Below, one piece after another: positions 52,268-60,656 of a stretch of DNA of 64,000 nucleotides. The notes beneath the pieces were generated by a model, which saw only the letters and a list, made by a program, of their open reading frames with translations, ran no database searches and had not been told where the DNA came from. The first letter of the stretch is position 1. Each line of letters begins with the position of its first letter. The stretch is taken from positions 1 to 64,000 of the forward strand of contig JAVBYJ010000022.1 of assembly GCA_030824075.1 (NCBI GenBank). Direction: 5' to 3'. The translations under genes and the position numbers were made by a program. Origin of the DNA: Geothrix sp. (GTDB lineage: Bacteria > Acidobacteriota > Holophagae > Holophagales > Holophagaceae).

Positions 52268-53722
52268 ATGGCAGTGGGCAAGGCGATGGATTGGCGCGAA
52301 GGCCTCGATGCCGGCGACCTGTCCTCCGAGGTCCTGGTTCGGGCCTCCTTCGAGCGCATGAGGAGCCTGGATGGCCAGCTCCACGCGATTCTTGCCATGG
52401 ATGAAGACCGGAGCCTTCGGCTGGCAAGGGAGGCGGACACCAGGCTTCGGGGCGGGGAGCGCTCCCCGATGCTCGGCCTGCCTGTGGTCCTCAAGGACAA
52501 CCTCCACTGGTCGGGCCTGCAGGTCTCCTGCGGCTCCCGGATCATGAATGGATACCGGGCTCCCTATGACGCCACCGTGGTGGAACGGTTGGTCGCTGCC
52601 GGGGCGGTGCCCGTGGCCAAGGCCAACCTGGATGAGTTCGCCATGGGGTCCAGCGGCGAATACAGTGCCTTCGGACCTGCCCGCAACCCCTGGGACACGA
52701 CCAGGGTTCCCGGGGGCAGCAGCAGCGGCTCCGTGGTCGCTGTATCTGCAGGTTATGCGCCCCTGGCCCTGGGCAGTGATACCGGCGGATCCGTGCGATT
52801 GCCGGCCAGTTTCTGCAATGTGACCGCCCTGCGCCCCACTTACGGCGTGCTGAGCCGGTACGGCCTGACCGCCATGGCCTCCAGCCTGGATCAGGTCGGG
52901 CCCATCGGAACCTCCGCGGCCGACATTTCCTTGGCCCTGGGCGTCATGGCTGGTCGGGATCCCATGGACAGCACTTCGGCTGACCTTCCAGGCATGGAGC
53001 GCCTGGCCCCTCTTTGCCCGAGGAACCTCAAGGGACTGCGTATCGGCCTTCCAAGGGAATACTTCGGGGAGGGGCTCGAGCCCGGTGTGCGGAGCCTCCT
53101 GGAGACGGCGCTCCAGGTGTTCACCAACCAAGGCGCCGAAATTCGGGAAGTCAGCCTTCCCCACACGCGGTACGCGATCGACACCTACTACCTGCTTTGC
53201 ACCAGCGAGGTCTCGAGCAATCTCAGCCGTTTTGACGGCATTCGCTACGGGCATCGCGCGGAGGCCGGAAGCCTGCCTGAACTGATCGCCGAGACCCGAA
53301 ATCAGGGGCTCGGGGCAGAAGTCAAGCGCCGCATCCTGCTGGGGGCCTTCTGTCTGTCCAAGGGCTACTACGACGCTTTCTACAGCAAAGCCCTGAAGGC
53401 CCGGACCCTCATCGCCAGGGACTTTGACACGGTCTTCAAAACGGTAGATGTCCTCGCCACACCCGTCAGCCCTGACACGGCCTTTCCGTTCGGGGCCAAG
53501 ACAGACGATCCCCTGGCCATGTACCTGGCCGATGCCTTCACTGTGACCGCCCCTCTGGCCGGGATCCCCTGCCTCTCCATGCCCGCGGGATTCACCGCCG
53601 GCCTACCGGTCGGCATCCAACTCATCGGGCCGGCGTTTTCGGATGTCATGCTGCTGGAGACGGCTCACGCCTTTCAGTCGCTCACCCGCCATCACCTCGA
53701 CACCCCACCCATTTCTGCATAG
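52268..53722 (+). CDS. gatA: Amidase family protein, GatA-like
   Basis: 484 residues behind GGAGG. The amidase-signature triad is complete: Lys76 in GLPVVLKDN, Ser151 in PGGSSSGS and Ser175 in GSDTGGSVRLPA, matching the positions in Glu-tRNA(Gln) amidotransferase subunit A. LRPTYGVLSRYGLTAMASSL (20) near 195 and SLDQVGPI are also GatA-like. It would release ammonia from Gln to amidate Glu-tRNA(Gln) or Asp-tRNA(Asn). gatB and gatC are not adjacent, which is common. It is followed after 9 bp by the E2 gene. Confidence 0.92.
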   Translation: MAVGKAMDWREGLDAGDLSSEVLVRASFERMRSLDGQLHAILAMDEDRSLRLAREADTRLRGGERSPMLGLPVVLKDNLHWSGLQVSCGSRIMNGYRAPYDATVVERLVAAGAVPVAKANLDEFAMGSSGEYSAFGPARNPWDTTRVPGGSSSGSVVAVSAGYAPLALGSDTGGSVRLPASFCNVTALRPTYGVLSRYGLTAMASSLDQVGPIGTSAADISLALGVMAGRDPMDSTSADLPGMERLAPLCPRNLKGLRIGLPREYFGEGLEPGVRSLLETALQVFTNQGAEIREVSLPHTRYAIDTYYLLCTSEVSSNLSRFDGIRYGHRAEAGSLPELIAETRNQGLGAEVKRRILLGAFCLSKGYYDAFYSKALKARTLIARDFDTVFKTVDVLATPVSPDTAFPFGAKTDDPLAMYLADAFTVTAPLAGIPCLSMPAGFTAGLPVGIQLIGPAFSDVMLLETAHAFQSLTRHHLDTPPISA

Positions 53723-53731
53723 GAGCGAATC

Positions 53732-55063
53732 ATGGCCTTTGACGTCGTCATGCCCCAGATGGGTGAAAGCATCGCCGAAGCTACCGTGCTGAAGTGGCAC
53801 AAGCAGGTCGGGGATGCGATTGCCAAGGACGACACCCTCTACGAGATCAGCACCGACAAGGTGGATGCGGAAATTCCCGCCCCTGCCGCCGGCACCCTGA
53901 TCGAGATCCTTGTGGATGTGAACATCACCGTCCCCGTGGGCACCGTGGTCGCCCGCATCGGCGATGCCTCCGAAAAACCCGCCGGCGGAGGCGCTCCCGC
54001 CATCGCGACCGGCGCCCTCCTTGTGGTGCCCGAGGCCGCGCCCATCCAGCCGATGAGCCACGAGGATGAGAATACCCTTGAGGGCCGGCTGAGGACCAAG
54101 AGCAGTCCCCTGGTCCGCGAAATGGCGAAGCAGCACGGCATCGACCTCGCCCGGGTTCAGGGCTCGGGTCAAGCCGGCCGCGTCACCAAGGAGGATCTGG
54201 AAGCCCACCTCGCCAAGGGCCCCAAGGCGCCCCCCGCTCCGTTGTCCATTGCCCCATCCCTGCCCGCGGTGCACGACCCCTCCGCGCCGACCATGGGTCT
54301 GGTGCCCGCTCTGGCGGTGCCCCCGGCCGCTGCCGCACCCATCTTCGCCCCTGGGGAGCGGGTCAAGATCGAGCCCATGAGCCGCATGCGCAAGATCATC
54401 GCAGACAACATGTTGGCCAGCCGCCGCACCTCCGCTCACGTCTACACGGTCTTTGAAATCGACATGACCCATGTGGCCCAGTTGCGGAACAAGCACAAGC
54501 AGGCCTTCGAGGCCCAGTTCGGCACCAAGCTCAGTTTCATGCCCTTCGTCATGATGGCCGCCTGCAAGGCCCTTCGCGCCTACCCCATCGCGAACACCTC
54601 GCTCGATGGAGACAACATCATCTACAAGCAGGACATCAACCTGGGCATCGCCGTAAGCCTGGACTGGGGCCTCATCGTGCCGGTGGTGAAGAACGCCGAC
54701 ATGATGAACCTGGGCGGCCTGGCCCGCAGTCTCAACGACCTGGCCGAACGCGCCCGCACCAAGCAACTGAAACCCGACGAGATCAGCGGTGGCACCTTCA
54801 CCATCACCAATCCTGGCGTCTATGGCGACACCTTTGGCCTGCCCATCATCAATCAGCCCCAGGTGGCCATCCAGGGCGTCGGGGCCATCGTGAAGCGGCC
54901 CGTGGTCATCACCGGCCCCGATGGCACCGATTTCATCGCCATCCGCCAGATGATGTTCAGCAGCCTGGGCTTCGACCACCGGATCATCGACGGCGCCACC
55001 GGCGACCTGTTCATGGCCTTTGTCAAAAAGGAATTGGAGACCTCCACCTTCGGATTGGAGTAG
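53732..55063 (+). CDS. 2-oxo acid dehydrogenase dihydrolipoamide acyltransferase (E2)
   Basis: 443 residues behind AGGAG. A lipoyl domain (1-80) carries Lys43 in EISTDKVDAEIPAP; a Pro/Ala linker leads to the E1/E3-binding domain (~125-165, SPLVREMAKQHGIDLARVQG, 20), a second linker, and the catalytic domain (~205-443) with FDHRIIDGATG (His417 region). It transfers acyl groups from E1-lipoamide to CoA. The DKVDAE lipoyl context and one lipoyl domain suggest a branched-chain or 2-oxoglutarate-type complex, not settled. E1 and E3 genes are not adjacent. The last 39 bases of the gene occur again 112 bp downstream. Confidence 0.93.
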   Translation: MAFDVVMPQMGESIAEATVLKWHKQVGDAIAKDDTLYEISTDKVDAEIPAPAAGTLIEILVDVNITVPVGTVVARIGDASEKPAGGGAPAIATGALLVVPEAAPIQPMSHEDENTLEGRLRTKSSPLVREMAKQHGIDLARVQGSGQAGRVTKEDLEAHLAKGPKAPPAPLSIAPSLPAVHDPSAPTMGLVPALAVPPAAAAPIFAPGERVKIEPMSRMRKIIADNMLASRRTSAHVYTVFEIDMTHVAQLRNKHKQAFEAQFGTKLSFMPFVMMAACKALRAYPIANTSLDGDNIIYKQDINLGIAVSLDWGLIVPVVKNADMMNLGGLARSLNDLAERARTKQLKPDEISGGTFTITNPGVYGDTFGLPIINQPQVAIQGVGAIVKRPVVITGPDGTDFIAIRQMMFSSLGFDHRIIDGATGDLFMAFVKKELETSTFGLE

Positions 55064-55175
55064 GACGTAAGCGACGTCTCAATGCCCGGCGGAGAGGTCT
55101 CGCGTATCACCCCCACTTTCTGGGGGTGATACCGAGAAAAAGGAATTGGAGACCTCCACCTTCGGGTTGGAGTAG
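55025..55175 (+). repeat. 39-bp direct repeat of the E2 gene 3' end, enclosing a hairpin
   Basis: The bases 55025-55063 (coding KKELETSTFGLE and the TAG stop) recur at 55137-55175 with a single difference (a at 55054, g at 55166). The 73-bp spacer holds a perfect 11-bp hairpin, TATCACCCCCA / TGGGGGTGATA (55105-55131). The duplicate is out of frame with the gene. The layout resembles an attachment-site scar or a local duplication. Confidence 0.85.
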
Positions 55176-55188
55176 TGGCCCGTTCGCA

Positions 55189-55224
55189 CATGAAAAGGGC
55201 GGCCCTCCGGCCGCCCTTTTCATG
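55189..55224. terminator. Bidirectional terminator between the E2 gene and dnaB
   Basis: CATGAAAAGGGCGGCC (55189-55204) pairs perfectly over 16 bp with GGCCGCCCTTTTCATG (55209-55224), loop CTCC, with A/T-rich outer arms. The dnaB stop codon (55220-55222) lies inside the stem. Confidence 0.85.
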
Positions 55225-56593
55225 CAAAGGAAGAAGTCTCCCGCACCATCTCCCGGTACATGGCGAATTCGCCCTGGAAATGTAATTGGATGATGGCGGT
55301 GGGGCCGTTTCGATGCTTGGCGACAATGAGCTCCGCAGAGGGATCCGGTTCCTCGGTCGCGGAGGGCATCATCTTTCGATGGATGAAGGCCACCATGTCC
55401 GCATCCTGTTCGATGGCACCGGAATCACGAAGGTCACTGAGCTGGGGACGGCCGCCGGTCCGGTGCTCCACCTCGCGGTTCAGCTGGGAAAGGACTACCA
55501 CGGGGATGCCGAAATCCTTGGCCATGAGCTTGAGTCCGCGGCTGATCTCGCCGATGCGGACCGCCTCGTTCTGCTTGGCACCACGGCTTCCCTCTGGGCT
55601 ACTGAGCAGCTGCAGGTAGTCCACGATGACGAACTCCACCCTGCGGTTGCTCTGGCTGCCCTGCTTCACGATCATGTTCTGGATCTGGGGCACGGTGATC
55701 GAGGCCCGGTCGCAAATGAACAACGGCATCTGGACCAGTTCATCCCTGGCTTTCAGCACATTGTCCATGCGGCCGCTGGCTCGGCCCGACTGCAGATCCT
55801 TCATGTTCGTCTGACTCTGGGCGGCCAGCAGACGCAGGAAGACTTCCTCGTGGCTCATCTCCAGGCTGAAGAAGGCGCCGCAGTGACCTTGGCGGCCATC
55901 GCGCTCCTGGGCGGCCCTCAGTACCCAATTCAGGGCCAGCGCCGTCTTGCCGATGCCCGGCCGGGCGGCCAATACGATGAGGTTGCCGGGCTGAAACCCC
56001 TGCGTCAGTTCGTCGAAGCGGCTGAAACCTACGCGAACGCCCGGAGAGAGGCGCCCTTCCATCCGATCCGCCAGGCGATCCATGGTGTCGTCCGCGACGG
56101 CTTGGATGGTGAGCAGGCCCTTGGCCTTGGCATCTCCCTGGGCCAGGTGGAAGAGGCTCTGCGCGGTCTGGTCCACCAGGACTTCAGGCGATTCGTCCTC
56201 TTCGGCGGCTTGACGCACCAACTGGGCCCCCAGGTGTACGAGCCGTCGCAGCTTGGCCTTGCGACGGATCACGTCGGCCAGTATTTGCGGGCGTTCCACA
56301 TCCTCGCCCGCCAGCAGTTCCACCAGACCCGGGTAGCCACCAACCTTGTTGAGGCTGTCGTCCTGATCCAAGGCGTCCTTCAGGGTGAGGGAGCTGACCT
56401 CGACCTGGGCCTCGATGAGGGTCTTCAGGGCCCGGAAGACCGCACGATGGGCTGGATGGACAAAGTCGTCCTCGGCCAGGGTAAACACGGCCTCGCTGGC
56501 CACAAACCCTGCCCCCGGCGCACAACAGGTGGCCAGGAAGGACCGCTCCGCGTCGATATCCTCCGGAAGCCGTTCCGGAAGCCAATCCGCCAT
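55220..56593 (-). CDS. dnaB: Replicative DNA helicase DnaB
   Basis: 457 residues from the ATG at 56593, with AGGAG six bases upstream; a GTG directly before it is possible too. The N-terminal helical domain (EDIDAERSFLATCCAPGAGF, 20) is followed by the RecA-like motor with Walker A ARPGIGKTALALNW near 205, FSLEMSHEEVFLRLLAAQSQ (20) near 235, Walker B FVIVDYLQLL near 320 and the late LSQLNREVEHRTGGRPQLSD (20) with GAIEQDADMVAF. It unwinds DNA at the fork as a hexamer. No intein is present at the usual sites. Confidence 0.96.
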   Translation of the reverse strand: MADWLPERLPEDIDAERSFLATCCAPGAGFVASEAVFTLAEDDFVHPAHRAVFRALKTLIEAQVEVSSLTLKDALDQDDSLNKVGGYPGLVELLAGEDVERPQILADVIRRKAKLRRLVHLGAQLVRQAAEEDESPEVLVDQTAQSLFHLAQGDAKAKGLLTIQAVADDTMDRLADRMEGRLSPGVRVGFSRFDELTQGFQPGNLIVLAARPGIGKTALALNWVLRAAQERDGRQGHCGAFFSLEMSHEEVFLRLLAAQSQTNMKDLQSGRASGRMDNVLKARDELVQMPLFICDRASITVPQIQNMIVKQGSQSNRRVEFVIVDYLQLLSSPEGSRGAKQNEAVRIGEISRGLKLMAKDFGIPVVVLSQLNREVEHRTGGRPQLSDLRDSGAIEQDADMVAFIHRKMMPSATEEPDPSAELIVAKHRNGPTAIIQLHFQGEFAMYREMVRETSSFA

Positions 56594-56712
56594 CACATGC
56601 TCCTGCCGAGTCGCTGTACCGAAATGATCCTGCCATCAAAACCATGAGGACGACAGAAGATGCCCTACGGAAACAACGAGTAAAGGGCTGTTTGTTTCAC
56701 AGGGCGGCGAAC

Positions 56713-59700
56713 CTAGAGCCCCGGGGGCGTGTACCCGCCGCCGTTCGCATCCACAAAGATCGGGTTGGTCACGGCGATGGGATAGATGCCCTTCATGATC
56801 TTGGTCCAGGGTGTGCCGGGCAGGTATGCACCAACCGTGCTGAGCGGCACACCCGCCTCGACTACCACCCAGGCGTCGGTACCAGTCGCGGGCATGGGAA
56901 CCGTCACAGTGGCCGTCCAGAGACGGAAGTCCGTCGTAGAGGCCGTAAAGCTGGCCATAGGGACCTGAATGGGCGTGGTCGAACCATTGACCACCACGCG
57001 CACCTCATCCACCGGAACCCAATCAGGACGATAGAGGGCGATGTCCAGCGTCACGCTTGCGGCGGACCCAGGAACCAGCCCCCCGGGACCCACGCCATTG
57101 ATGGACACGTCGAGCAAGGGCCCCGTGGACGCCACCGCTGCGCCGCTGCGCAAGGCCGTCAACACAGGGTTCAGGGTGTTCTGATCGATGCTGGATCCCA
57201 GTTTCAGATAGGTGCGAGCCAAGCCAACCGGCGTGTCGAGACTGAACCGGGCCGAGGACAGACCCAATGCCTTGGTGAAGGCTGTTGGCGTCTGCTGTTG
57301 CAGGATCGCAAACCAATCGGCCCGGACGGCCTTGAACTCCGTGAACCAAGCGCTGGGATCAGCCGGATCGCAGCCCTCAGCCCGGATCAACTCGAGGGCA
57401 TCGAAATCTCCCTGGCGCTTGCCAAGGGACAAGGGACCCGTCTGGGCCCACCAGGCGTTGACGCCCGTTCCCAGGGCCACGGTGCCGTCAAACCCACGCA
57501 GGGTGAAGAGGCCCTTGGGACCACGCGGCTGATGGATGACTGTGAAGCCACCTTCGGCCTGAGTGATGAAGTCGGCGAGGGTCCAGCCTTTGGACGGGCG
57601 GGCCCCGCCATTACGATCTGCCGTGGGGAGGGGTGTGAAGAGCGCGGTGGTGAACCCATCAGCCAGGTTGGAACTCCGGGCTCCCACCACAAAAGGGTCG
57701 TTCCCAATGGGCGCACGCTGCGCGTCGGTGACCGCCGGAATGTCGATCTCGGCCCGAAACTCAGCTCGGAGGGCCGAAGCATCTGTGTGCAGATCTTCCT
57801 CGGTGCGGGCCACCACCTGGACCCCCTCGGCCACGGCCGAACTCAGCATCTCACCAGGATTGAAGCCACCCGTGGTGGCCTGGGTCGGACCCGGGATATC
57901 AAAGCTGGTCCAGCCGGAAGGCAGGCTGGCCTGTGTCACGACGAAGTCATGGGCAATGTCCTGCTGGCCAACATAGGCCTTGACCGGCAGCGAATCCAGG
58001 TAGGAGAGTGGCCCGCGGGTCGCGTAGGCCAGGTAGTCCCCAGTGGCAAAATACATCGTTGCCATGGAAGCCTTGGCGCCAAAGGCGCCACCGAAGACCT
58101 GGTTTCCAGCAGTGTACTGGTAGGCGCCATAGTTCTCCGCGACGAGGACCTTCCCCTTGTAGACCTCGCTGTAGAGGCTCGACAGTCGACGAATGCGCTG
58201 CATATTCGGATCGGCGAGGCCCCCAAGGCCCTGGAAAGTGAGGCGAAGCGGATTCAACCCGCCCGATTCGAGCGTTCCGTACTGCCGGGCGGAGAAACCG
58301 TGAATCGTCTGCTTCTGTCGCACCACATTACCGGCCGCGTCGGTCACGTCCGCCCGCTCGGGACTCAGCGATTCCGCCACACGCCAAAGCTGGGTCTTGG
58401 AAGGCGTGATGGGCGTAGGAAGGATAGACCTGACGGCATCGAGGGCATTGGTCCCCAGATAAAGCGGGGCACTTTGTTGGATGCTGTTCCGGGCAGTCAG
58501 TCGGAATCTCTGGCTCTGGCCGGTGACCGCGTTGTGGATCACGGGAAGAAGCAGCCCCACGGGGGAACTCCCCGAGGCGATATCGGTCGGTTCCCGCCAC
58601 TCCACCCGCTCAAGACGCCAGTTCTCGGGCTGATTTGCAGGGTTGGCCGGAATGCTGAGATCGAAGGGCTCCGATCCCGTGTAGGTGTACCGCTCAAACT
58701 TGAACTCGGTCTGGAGCGGCCCGCCACGGAGCGCTGTTCCAAATGAGTTGTAGGCCAGATACCCCACATCCTCACTGCGGTAACCGGCCCGGGCCATGAC
58801 CATCTGGTTGAAGACCGAGGTGGTTTGAGCATACAGGGGGTCCGGCAACCCAACGACAGGCTGAATACTGGGTCCTCCCAGGAGGTAGAGGCGGCGGCGG
58901 TAGCCCATCGACTGCCCGCTAGCGAGACTGGTCACGGCGGGGCTTCCCACCACAAGGCGCCCAGGGAATCGGGGGCGGCTTTCCGTCAGGGCGTGCTGGG
59001 GATCCGATGCCACCAGCACCGAATCCACATCCAGCGGCAGGATGCCCAGCGAGGCGTGGGAATCCAGGGTATTGCCCGCCGATTCGGCACCCATGAGGGC
59101 CACCATGGGGGCGATCACGCTGCTGGTAAGCGGAGCCGTGAAGTCCGAGCCCGGGATCTCCACCCCCCAGGTGTTGAGGGGTGTGCCCGCGAACGTCGAG
59201 ACAGCAGGCACCACGAACCGGAATCCACCGCCGCGCTGGGATAGGAAGTCTCCCAGGCTCCGAAGAGGAAGGACCGTCCCGGCGTTATTGGTCAGGGTGG
59301 TTTCCAGTGTGAAAAAGAATTCGCCCTTGTTCAGGGTGATCCGATGGACCACGGACACCCCGGTCACGCGGCCCTGACCGTCCGTGGCCGCCCCCAGTTT
59401 TCCCGTGGGGTCGAGGAGATAACCCCGCATCTCTAGATACACGGAATTGATGTCGTTCCCGGGGAGGTACCGGTCGAAGACCAAGGGTAGATCGGGGTCC
59501 TGGTTCGCCACCGGCCCGAGCCGCTCCACCATATCCGTAGGCATGGAAACCCGCTTGAAGCTCTGGTCGAGGGTGATGCTGCCCACGTCGAGCACAGCGC
59601 CGCCGGAAGGCGCGCCAAACTGGCCTTCCCGGTCGCCGAAGGCGGCGCCATCCACGGTCAGTTGAATGGAATCGTTGCCCAGGTAGAAATCCCCGGGGCC

Positions 59701-59904
59701 GGCCGTCGCCTTCAAGCCGGCGACGCGATCGCCCCCAGAGGCCGGGATTTCCTCTACGGCAACGGTGGGCCGGGCCACCCCTGTGGCGCGGAAACAGCCC
59801 ATCCCGCCTGCGGCCAGAACCAGGGCCAAGGGGGCCAGGATCCGCACGGTGCGGGGGAAGGTGCTCACGGAGTGAGCGGCCAAAGGGTGAAGGCTCATGT
59901 TCAT
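56713..59904 (-). CDS. Large secreted lipoprotein with CehA/McbA-like C-terminal region
   Basis: 1063 residues from the ATG at 59904. The N-terminus is a lipoprotein signal ending LALVLAAGGMGC, Cys37. The N-terminal ~500 residues are beta-rich with no motif I know. The C-terminal ~400 residues resemble CehA/McbA-type metallohydrolases (PHP fold): ARTEEDLHTDASAL near 690 in the place of the usual DLHxHT motif, GFTVIHQPRGPKGLF near 780, FDALELIRAEG near 825, and LRSGAAVASTGPLLDVSING (20) near 915, which parallels the family's GR..vTnGPll segment. Several metal ligands seem reduced, so activity is uncertain. It is anchored to a membrane facing outward. Start codon uncertain. No operon partner. 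Confidence 0.75.
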   Translation of the reverse strand: MNMSLHPLAAHSVSTFPRTVRILAPLALVLAAGGMGCFRATGVARPTVAVEEIPASGGDRVAGLKATAGPGDFYLGNDSIQLTVDGAAFGDREGQFGAPSGGAVLDVGSITLDQSFKRVSMPTDMVERLGPVANQDPDLPLVFDRYLPGNDINSVYLEMRGYLLDPTGKLGAATDGQGRVTGVSVVHRITLNKGEFFFTLETTLTNNAGTVLPLRSLGDFLSQRGGGFRFVVPAVSTFAGTPLNTWGVEIPGSDFTAPLTSSVIAPMVALMGAESAGNTLDSHASLGILPLDVDSVLVASDPQHALTESRPRFPGRLVVGSPAVTSLASGQSMGYRRRLYLLGGPSIQPVVGLPDPLYAQTTSVFNQMVMARAGYRSEDVGYLAYNSFGTALRGGPLQTEFKFERYTYTGSEPFDLSIPANPANQPENWRLERVEWREPTDIASGSSPVGLLLPVIHNAVTGQSQRFRLTARNSIQQSAPLYLGTNALDAVRSILPTPITPSKTQLWRVAESLSPERADVTDAAGNVVRQKQTIHGFSARQYGTLESGGLNPLRLTFQGLGGLADPNMQRIRRLSSLYSEVYKGKVLVAENYGAYQYTAGNQVFGGAFGAKASMATMYFATGDYLAYATRGPLSYLDSLPVKAYVGQQDIAHDFVVTQASLPSGWTSFDIPGPTQATTGGFNPGEMLSSAVAEGVQVVARTEEDLHTDASALRAEFRAEIDIPAVTDAQRAPIGNDPFVVGARSSNLADGFTTALFTPLPTADRNGGARPSKGWTLADFITQAEGGFTVIHQPRGPKGLFTLRGFDGTVALGTGVNAWWAQTGPLSLGKRQGDFDALELIRAEGCDPADPSAWFTEFKAVRADWFAILQQQTPTAFTKALGLSSARFSLDTPVGLARTYLKLGSSIDQNTLNPVLTALRSGAAVASTGPLLDVSINGVGPGGLVPGSAASVTLDIALYRPDWVPVDEVRVVVNGSTTPIQVPMASFTASTTDFRLWTATVTVPMPATGTDAWVVVEAGVPLSTVGAYLPGTPWTKIMKGIYPIAVTNPIFVDANGGGYTPPGL

Positions 59905-59972
59905 CAAGGGGTCTCGTTCAGGACGGAGGTCCATGGGGTCTGGGGCGGACGAAAGGTCTATGCTAACTCACG

Positions 59973-60656
59973 ATGCCGATCTCCGCCTTCCTTCATCGCT
60001 GCTGGCAGCACCGGTGGCCCATCGTCCTGGTCCCGGCACTTGCCCTCCTGGGAGATTTGCTGTGGACCCTCGGAAGGTTCCCCGCCATGCACCGCCTCCA
60101 GATTTATCAGGCCGACCGGCTGCCGGCGGTGGGCGGAGCCGTCCTGGTGCTGGGGGCTGGCGTTTATGGAGATGGTGAGCCTACTGGAATCCTGGAGGGA
60201 CGCCTCCGAACGGCGCTGGAGCTGTATCAAAGTGGCAAGGTTCGATGGTTCCTGGTGTCCGGGGACAACCGCCATCCCACCTATAACGAACCCCAGGCCA
60301 TGCGGCGCTGGCTCGTCAAACAGGGGGTCCCACCCGCCCACATCGTCAGTGATTACGCGGGGCTCCGGACCTGGGACAGCCTCCGGCGTGCCCAGGCGGT
60401 GTTCGGCCGGCATCAGGTTGTGATCGTGACTTCGGATTTCCATCTGCCCAGGGCCCTGTATCTGGCGGATCGCATGGGCCTCGTGGCCTGGGGCGTGCCG
60501 GCGAGAACCGACGACCGGCCCGTGGCCTCGCAGGTTCGTTTCTGGACCCGTGAATACATCGCCCGGCATTTGGCCTTGTGGGATGCCTGGTTCCCACCGG
60601 ACGCGCGCCTCGGTCCGAGGGAACCCACACCAGACGACTGGGCTCCCACCCCATGA
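59973..60656 (+). CDS. SanA/YdcF-like DUF218 membrane protein
   Basis: 227 residues. One N-terminal membrane helix (~15-33) is followed by a DUF218 domain: VGGAVLVLGAGVYGDGEPTG (20) near 53, RLRTALELYQSGKVRWFLVSGDN (in parts) near 77, EPQAMRRWLVKQGVPPAHIV (20) near 105, RTWDSLRRAQAVF near 132 and VIVTSDFHLPRALYLA near 150. SanA in E. coli affects the envelope barrier to vancomycin; the chemistry of DUF218 is unknown. It overlaps the thiolase gene by ATGA. Divergent from the large lipoprotein gene. Confidence 0.9.
   Translation: MPISAFLHRCWQHRWPIVLVPALALLGDLLWTLGRFPAMHRLQIYQADRLPAVGGAVLVLGAGVYGDGEPTGILEGRLRTALELYQSGKVRWFLVSGDNRHPTYNEPQAMRRWLVKQGVPPAHIVSDYAGLRTWDSLRRAQAVFGRHQVVIVTSDFHLPRALYLADRMGLVAWGVPARTDDRPVASQVRFWTREYIARHLALWDAWFPPDARLGPREPTPDDWAPTP

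Noticed and set aside
55220-56593. Intein in dnaB
   Set aside because: Walker A and Walker B regions are continuous and the protein has normal length.
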